Below, piece after piece: positions 6,736 to 9,836 of a DNA stretch of 9,836 bases; position 1 is the stretch's first letter, and each line of letters opens with the position of its first letter. Below the pieces are notes generated by a model that saw only the letters and a program-made list of their open reading frames with translations, was not told the DNA's origin and ran no database searches. The stretch comes from Candidatus Acidiferrum typicum (GTDB lineage Bacteria > Acidobacteriota > Terriglobia > Acidiferrales > UBA7541), in assembly GCA_025463105.1 (NCBI GenBank), contig JAOAPW010000315.1, positions 1 to 9,836 of the forward strand. Reading direction: 5' to 3'. The position numbers were made by a program, and so were the translations under genes.

Positions 6736-6747
6736 TGTGCAACAAAG

Positions 6748-6909
6748 CTATCCCACCGAGCTCATCGGCTTCTTATCAGTCAGCCTCGCACGTCTCTCTT
6801 CCAGCAGACGATTAATTTCCCTGATCAAATCAAGGAACTTGTCGGGGTCTGGCTCGATCGCAGCCTGTTCACAAAGCTCTTCCCAGCGCTGTTTCGTTTC
6901 GCCTTGCAT
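6748..6909 (-). CDS. Small charged helical protein, unknown function
   Basis: 53 residues, beginning MQGETKQRWEEL and ending DKKPMSSVG. Predicted to be nearly all helix, with two amphipathic stretches (about 5-17 and 22-44) separated by a proline turn at EPDPDKF. It is rich in Glu, Arg, Lys and Leu, and has no signal peptide or membrane segment, so it is cytoplasmic. The Leu/Ile spacing in FLDLIREINRLLEERRARL suggests a short coiled coil or helical hairpin. The start is decided by an excellent GGGAGG 7 nt upstream; a longer reading (from 7185) is unlikely because its first 92 residues look non-coding. It resembles short proteins I associate with acidobacterial genomes, but no function is known to me. 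Divergent from uvrB; its stop is 12 bp from the stop of the convergent secreted-protein gene. Confidence 0.75.
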   Translation of the reverse strand: MQGETKQRWEELCEQAAIEPDPDKFLDLIREINRLLEERRARLTDKKPMSSVG

Positions 6910-6916
6910 AAAGGCG

Positions 6917-6922
6917 CCTCCC
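6917..6922 (-). promoter_or_regulatory. Ribosome binding site of the 53-residue protein
   Basis: On the minus strand GGGAGG stands 7 nt before the ATG at 6909. It is one of the strongest Shine-Dalgarno matches in the window and decides the start of the small gene. Confidence 0.8.
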
Positions 6923-6951
6923 GACCGATCTAAAGAACTAGACGTATTTGT

Positions 6952-6980
6952 TATATAGCAAACGTTATTCACGATTGCAA
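6952..6980 (-). promoter_or_regulatory. Candidate promoter of the 53-residue protein gene
   Basis: On the minus strand TTGCAA (6980-6975) and TATATA (6957-6952) are separated by exactly 17 bp. Transcription would start near 6945, leaving a leader of about 36 nt with the strong ribosome binding site. Each hexamer matches the sigma-70 consensus at 4 of 6 positions. Confidence 0.4.
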
Positions 6981-7019
6981 CGGATGGACTGTGAATTTTT
7001 GCCGCTACCCAAAATCCAT

Positions 7020-7035
7020 TGTAGTGTGCACTACA
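7020..7035. promoter_or_regulatory. Dyad between divergent promoters, candidate operator
   Basis: TGTAGTG and CACTACA form a perfect 7-bp dyad around a TG centre. It lies about 40 bp upstream of the small gene's -35 and about 80 bp upstream of the uvrB -10. The size and symmetry suit a dimeric repressor or activator. I cannot match it to a known LexA consensus or another regulator. Confidence 0.35.
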
Positions 7036-7115
7036 TAAGAATATAAGCCGCATCACCGAAGTTCCCGACATTGCCCGCCATTTTCGCGCCTTTTTCCTCT
7101 GCCGCCCACCTGGGC

Positions 7116-7121
7116 TATAAT
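7116..7121 (+). promoter_or_regulatory. uvrB -10 element
   Basis: TATAAT, a perfect -10 hexamer, followed by AT-rich sequence. Initiation would fall near 7128, about 40 nt before the uvrB ATG. The matching -35 region (about 7092-7099, TTTTCCTC) is poor, so an activator or alternative contacts may be needed. Confidence 0.45.
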
Positions 7122-7168
7122 AAATGGTTCTGCGCGGCCCAGTAAACGCGCTGTGCCGGTCTATCACT

Positions 7169-9211
7169 ATGAATTTTAAACTCATGAGCGACTACGAACC
7201 TCGCGGCGACCAGCCGGAGGCCATCAAAGAACTTTCTCGCGGCATTGAAGCGGGAGAGAAGCATCAAGTCCTGCTCGGCGTCACCGGCTCGGGAAAAACA
7301 TTCACGGCAGCCAAGCTGATTGAGCGCGCCAATCGCCCCACTCTTGTCCTCGCGCATAACAAAACGCTCGCGGCGCAGCTCTATAGCGAATTCAAAAGTT
7401 TCTTTCCGCAAAATGCGGTCGAATATTTCGTCAGCTACTACGATTTCTACCAGCCGGAAGCGTACTTGCCGTCGTCGGACACCTATATCGAAAAGGAATC
7501 CACGATCAACGACGAACTCGACAAGTTGCGCATGAGCGCCACGCGATCGCTGTTTGAACGCCGTGACGTCGTGATCGTGGCCTCGGTATCCTGCATTTAC
7601 GGCATCGGCTCTCCGGAAGCTTATTACGGAATGCTCCTGCAGATCGACAAGGGGCAGAACGTGGCGCGCGAATCGCTGTTAAGAAAACTCGTCGACATTC
7701 AGTACCAGCGCACCGAGGAGTTGCGCCGCGGCACTTTCCGCGTGCGCGGCGATCGCCTGGAAATTTATCCGCCGTATGAGGACAATGCCTACGCCGTGGA
7801 ACTCTGGGGCAGCCAGGTCGAGGCCATTCGCCAGATGGATCCGCTGACCGGCGAAGTGCGTTCCGGGCAAAACGATTTATCGCGGCTGACGATTTATCCA
7901 AAATCACATTACGTCATGCCCGCCGCGCAAAGGGAACGCGCAATCAAGACAATTCTGGAAGAGCTTGACTGGTGGGCGCCGGAACTTAAAAAACAAGGCA
8001 AGTACGCGGAGGCGCAGCGTGTCTGGCAGCGCACCATGTTTGACATCGAGATGATGCGCACCATCGGATATTGCCACGGCATCGAAAATTATTCGCGCCA
8101 CATGTCAGGGCGCCTGCCCGGGGAAGCTCCGCCCACGTTGCTGGATTATTTCCCGCAGGATTATCTGCTTTTCATCGACGAATCGCATCAGACCGTGCCG
8201 CAACTCCACGCGATGTATCATGGCGACCGTTCGCGCAAGCAAACGCTCGTGAACTACGGTTTTCGCATGCCGTCGGCGCTCGATAATCGCCCGCTGAATT
8301 TTGAGGAATTCGAGCATCGCACCGGGCAAATCGTTTACGTCTCGGCGACTCCCGGTCCTTACGAATTGACGCGCTCCGCGGGGGTCGTCGTCGAGCAGGT
8401 AATTCGCCCGACGGGTCTCGTCGATCCGCAGATCGAAGTGCGTCCGGTGAAGGGCCAGGTTGACGATCTCCTGGAAGAAATCCGCATCCGCGCGGAACGC
8501 AATGAACGCGTACTGGTCACCACGCTGACCAAGCGCATGGCCGAGGACCTCGCCGAATATTTCGCCGAAACCGGCGTGCGCTGCCGATACATGCACTCGG
8601 AAATCGATACGCTCGAGCGCGTGCGCATCCTGCGCGACCTGCGCCGCGGAGAATTCGATGTGCTGATTGGAATTAACCTGCTGCGCGAAGGCCTCGACCT
8701 GCCGGAAGTTTCGCTGGTGGCGATTCTCGACGCCGACAAAGAAGGCTACCTGCGCAGCGCCACCGCGTTGATCCAGACAATTGGCCGCTGCGCGCGCCAC
8801 GTTGAAGGGCGCGCCATCCTCTACGCCGATCGCATCACCGGCTCAATGGCGCAAGCGATGGAGGAAACCAGCCGCCGCCGCGCCAAACAAGTTGCCTACA
8901 ATGACGCGAATAACATCACGCCGATGTCCATCATCAAGTCCGTGGACATGAAACTGGCGGCCATCGTGGAAGCCGATTACGTCACGGTTCCAATGGAGGA
9001 ATTTACCGACGCGGACATCACCAGCGAAACGAAACTGGGCGAAGTTCTCGCGCAACTCGAAATTCAGATGCGCGAGGCTGCCAAAAAATTCGAGTTCGAG
9101 CGCGCCGCAGCCCTCCGCGACCGTATCCGCGCACTAAAACAGCGCGACCTTTCCGGTTTCTTTTCCGCAGTAACCGAGCCGACGCCGGTAGATCCTACGG
9201 TTGCGCCTTAA
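7169..9211 (+). CDS. uvrB: UvrABC excinuclease subunit B
   Basis: 680 residues, close to E. coli UvrB (673). With UvrA it loads onto damaged DNA, verifies the lesion and recruits UvrC for dual incision. Seen in order: the conserved start FKLMSDYEPRGDQPEAI (3-19); Walker A GVTGSGKT (37-44); the damage-probing beta-hairpin region YYDFYQPEAYLPSSDTYIEK (90-109); the UvrB interaction domain; Walker B LLFIDESH (333-340); helicase motif V around GINLLREGLDLPEVSLVAIL (501-520); motif VI QTIGRCARH (536-544), with arginines 540 and 543 kept; and a C-terminal UVR motif (about 628-659, LEIQMREAAKKFEFERAAAL) that binds UvrC. The ATG at 7169 keeps the conserved N-terminus; there is no clear Shine-Dalgarno sequence. 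It stands alone, divergent from the small gene. Complete, with no missing domain. Confidence 0.98.
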   Translation: MNFKLMSDYEPRGDQPEAIKELSRGIEAGEKHQVLLGVTGSGKTFTAAKLIERANRPTLVLAHNKTLAAQLYSEFKSFFPQNAVEYFVSYYDFYQPEAYLPSSDTYIEKESTINDELDKLRMSATRSLFERRDVVIVASVSCIYGIGSPEAYYGMLLQIDKGQNVARESLLRKLVDIQYQRTEELRRGTFRVRGDRLEIYPPYEDNAYAVELWGSQVEAIRQMDPLTGEVRSGQNDLSRLTIYPKSHYVMPAAQRERAIKTILEELDWWAPELKKQGKYAEAQRVWQRTMFDIEMMRTIGYCHGIENYSRHMSGRLPGEAPPTLLDYFPQDYLLFIDESHQTVPQLHAMYHGDRSRKQTLVNYGFRMPSALDNRPLNFEEFEHRTGQIVYVSATPGPYELTRSAGVVVEQVIRPTGLVDPQIEVRPVKGQVDDLLEEIRIRAERNERVLVTTLTKRMAEDLAEYFAETGVRCRYMHSEIDTLERVRILRDLRRGEFDVLIGINLLREGLDLPEVSLVAILDADKEGYLRSATALIQTIGRCARHVEGRAILYADRITGSMAQAMEETSRRRAKQVAYNDANNITPMSIIKSVDMKLAAIVEADYVTVPMEEFTDADITSETKLGEVLAQLEIQMREAAKKFEFERAAALRDRIRALKQRDLSGFFSAVTEPTPVDPTVAP

Positions 9212-9233
9212 GCGGCGGGTATCCGGCTTTTTG

Positions 9234-9257
9234 GTAGCACAGGCTTCAGCCTGTGTG
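9234..9257 (+). repeat. REP unit E downstream of uvrB
   Basis: GTAG foot, then the hairpin CACAGGCT (9238-9245), loop TC, AGCCTGTG (9248-9255). All 24 bases recur as a perfect inverted copy at 9285-9308 across a 27-nt centre. This is the same foot-plus-stem layout as the other units in the window but with another stem sequence. Confidence 0.8.
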
Positions 9258-9284
9258 CTTTTCTGGACTATCGAAAATCAAAAT

Positions 9285-9308
9285 CACACAGGCTGAAGCC
9301 TGTGCTAC
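9285..9308 (-). repeat. REP unit F, inverted copy of unit E
   Basis: Exact reverse complement of 9234-9257, with its own 8-bp hairpin (9287-9294 and 9297-9304, loop GA). The GTAG feet face outward. The pair occupies the space between two convergent genes, a typical REP position. Confidence 0.8.
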
Positions 9309-9337
9309 TGAATTGCGCCAAATATGCGGTGTGTCTC

Positions 9338-9836
9338 CTAGACAAGCCCTTTTCTGAGTTCTTCCAGCGGATAAAACGTATCGCGCCAGACAACTCCGCC
9401 GCGCAATAGCGTGGCAATCGCCGAGCGCGCCAGCATCCAACTGAAAATCACAGCACCGAGCGGATGCGTGAACGCATAAAGCGGGGACGCGTCCGTCGAC
9501 CAGATCATTGCGCCGTGAACAAGAATTGCCGTTCCGACAGCGATTCCCGCGAACAAACGAGCCCAACCCGTCGCGAATACCAAACCGAAAAATGGCAGAA
9601 CGCTCATGATCAGCGGCAGCGACATGGCCACCAGAGCAAGCAGCGCATTGTAGTGGCATGCCGCGAACAGGTATTTCGTCACTCCGCGAATGACATTCCG
9701 CAACCCGTCATGCCACCGCACGCGCACCATGTCCTGCGCCACAGCCACGCCCGAGCGCAAGCCCGCCATCTTTATCAGCTTGCCGAGCTTCATGTCTTCG
9801 ATAACGTCCATGCGCAGCCGGCGGTGTCCCCCGCTT
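9338..9836 (-). CDS. Membrane glycosyltransferase, family GT2, C-terminal part
   Basis: Partial: the reading frame is open to the window edge, with 165 residues and the TAG stop (9340-9338) visible. The first residues read SGGHRRLRMDVIEDMKLG, matching the GT2 region with the third conserved acidic motif (ED), followed by KMAGLRSGVAVAQDMVRVRW. That places RVRW where the usual Q/RxxRW motif stands, with V instead of Q or R at its first position. Three or four hydrophobic helices follow (about 57-85, 88-110, 120-140 of the visible part), ending in GGVVWRDTFYPLEELRKGLV. This arrangement is shared by processive and lipid-modifying GT2 enzymes, including HpnI-like hopanoid-associated and ceramide-glucosyltransferase-like ones, which transfer sugar from a nucleotide donor to a lipid acceptor at the inner membrane. 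Donor and acceptor cannot be told without the N-terminus. Convergent with uvrB. Confidence 0.8.
   Translation of the reverse strand, partial: SGGHRRLRMDVIEDMKLGKLIKMAGLRSGVAVAQDMVRVRWHDGLRNVIRGVTKYLFAACHYNALLALVAMSLPLIMSVLPFFGLVFATGWARLFAGIAVGTAILVHGAMIWSTDASPLYAFTHPLGAVIFSWMLARSAIATLLRGGVVWRDTFYPLEELRKGLV

Larger units (their letters stand above)
9234..9308. terminator. Likely bidirectional terminator formed by the REP pair
   Basis: Each hairpin is followed, in its own direction, by a T-rich stretch: TGCTTTTCT after unit E on the plus strand and TGATTTTGATTTTCG after unit F on the minus strand. The site starts 22 bp after the uvrB stop and ends 29 bp from the stop of the convergent glycosyltransferase gene, so it can serve both. 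The T tracts are interrupted, so efficiency is uncertain. Confidence 0.5.

Noticed and set aside
6748..7185. Longer (145-residue) version of the small minus-strand gene
   Set aside because: The first 92 residues have no coding character, cross the dyad, both candidate promoters and the uvrB start, and lack a ribosome binding site. The 6909 start has GGGAGG 7 nt upstream.
8105..8800. 231-codon minus-strand frame inside uvrB
   Set aside because: It mirrors the uvrB reading frame, which carries all UvrB motifs. No ribosome binding site or recognisable product.
9246..9659. 137-codon minus-strand frame overlapping the glycosyltransferase in another frame
   Set aside because: It crosses the REP pair and overlaps the glycosyltransferase frame, which has transmembrane helices and GT2 motifs.

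Overview
The window looks like chromosomal DNA of a Gram-negative, moderately GC-rich bacterium, most likely an acidobacterium (Terriglobia-like). This is inference from three things: the style of the proteins (an AsmA-type envelope protein, TPR secretory proteins, a GT2 membrane glycosyltransferase of a kind I associate with Acidobacteriota), frequent GTAG-footed palindromic REP-type repeats, and a short charged protein divergent from uvrB. No phage, plasmid, CRISPR or transposase gene is visible, and I found no tRNA or rRNA.

Layout. Positions 141-5271 are one co-directional (+) block: a secreted TPR protein, rnc (RNase III), lepB (signal peptidase I) and a large AsmA-family envelope protein. 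The gaps are 9 bp, a 4-bp ATGA overlap, and 50 bp, so the first three genes, and probably all four, form an operon. Positions 5272-5526 hold a pair of REP-like hairpins, a terminator-like hairpin and a candidate promoter. Positions 5527-6735 (+) encode a secreted protein of unknown function. A 111-bp REP doublet is embedded in frame in its N-terminal coding region. A 53-residue protein (6748-6909, -) is convergent with it and divergent from uvrB (7169-9211, +); the 259-bp divergent region carries a candidate promoter for each side and a perfect dyad. Between uvrB and the convergent 3' end of a membrane GT2 glycosyltransferase (9338-9836, -, open at the window edge) sits a third REP pair, which could end transcription in both directions.

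Functionally the first block joins RNA processing (RNase III) with protein export and envelope upkeep (LepB, AsmA-like, a secreted TPR protein). uvrB is the nucleotide-excision-repair helicase subunit and stands alone.

The genes are mostly ordinary housekeeping genes. The strongest unusual signal is the repeat family. Three REP pairs (six units) occur within 4 kb, two units with different stems share the same loop core at identical spacing, and one pair is translated as part of a protein. I see no convincing new multi-gene system.
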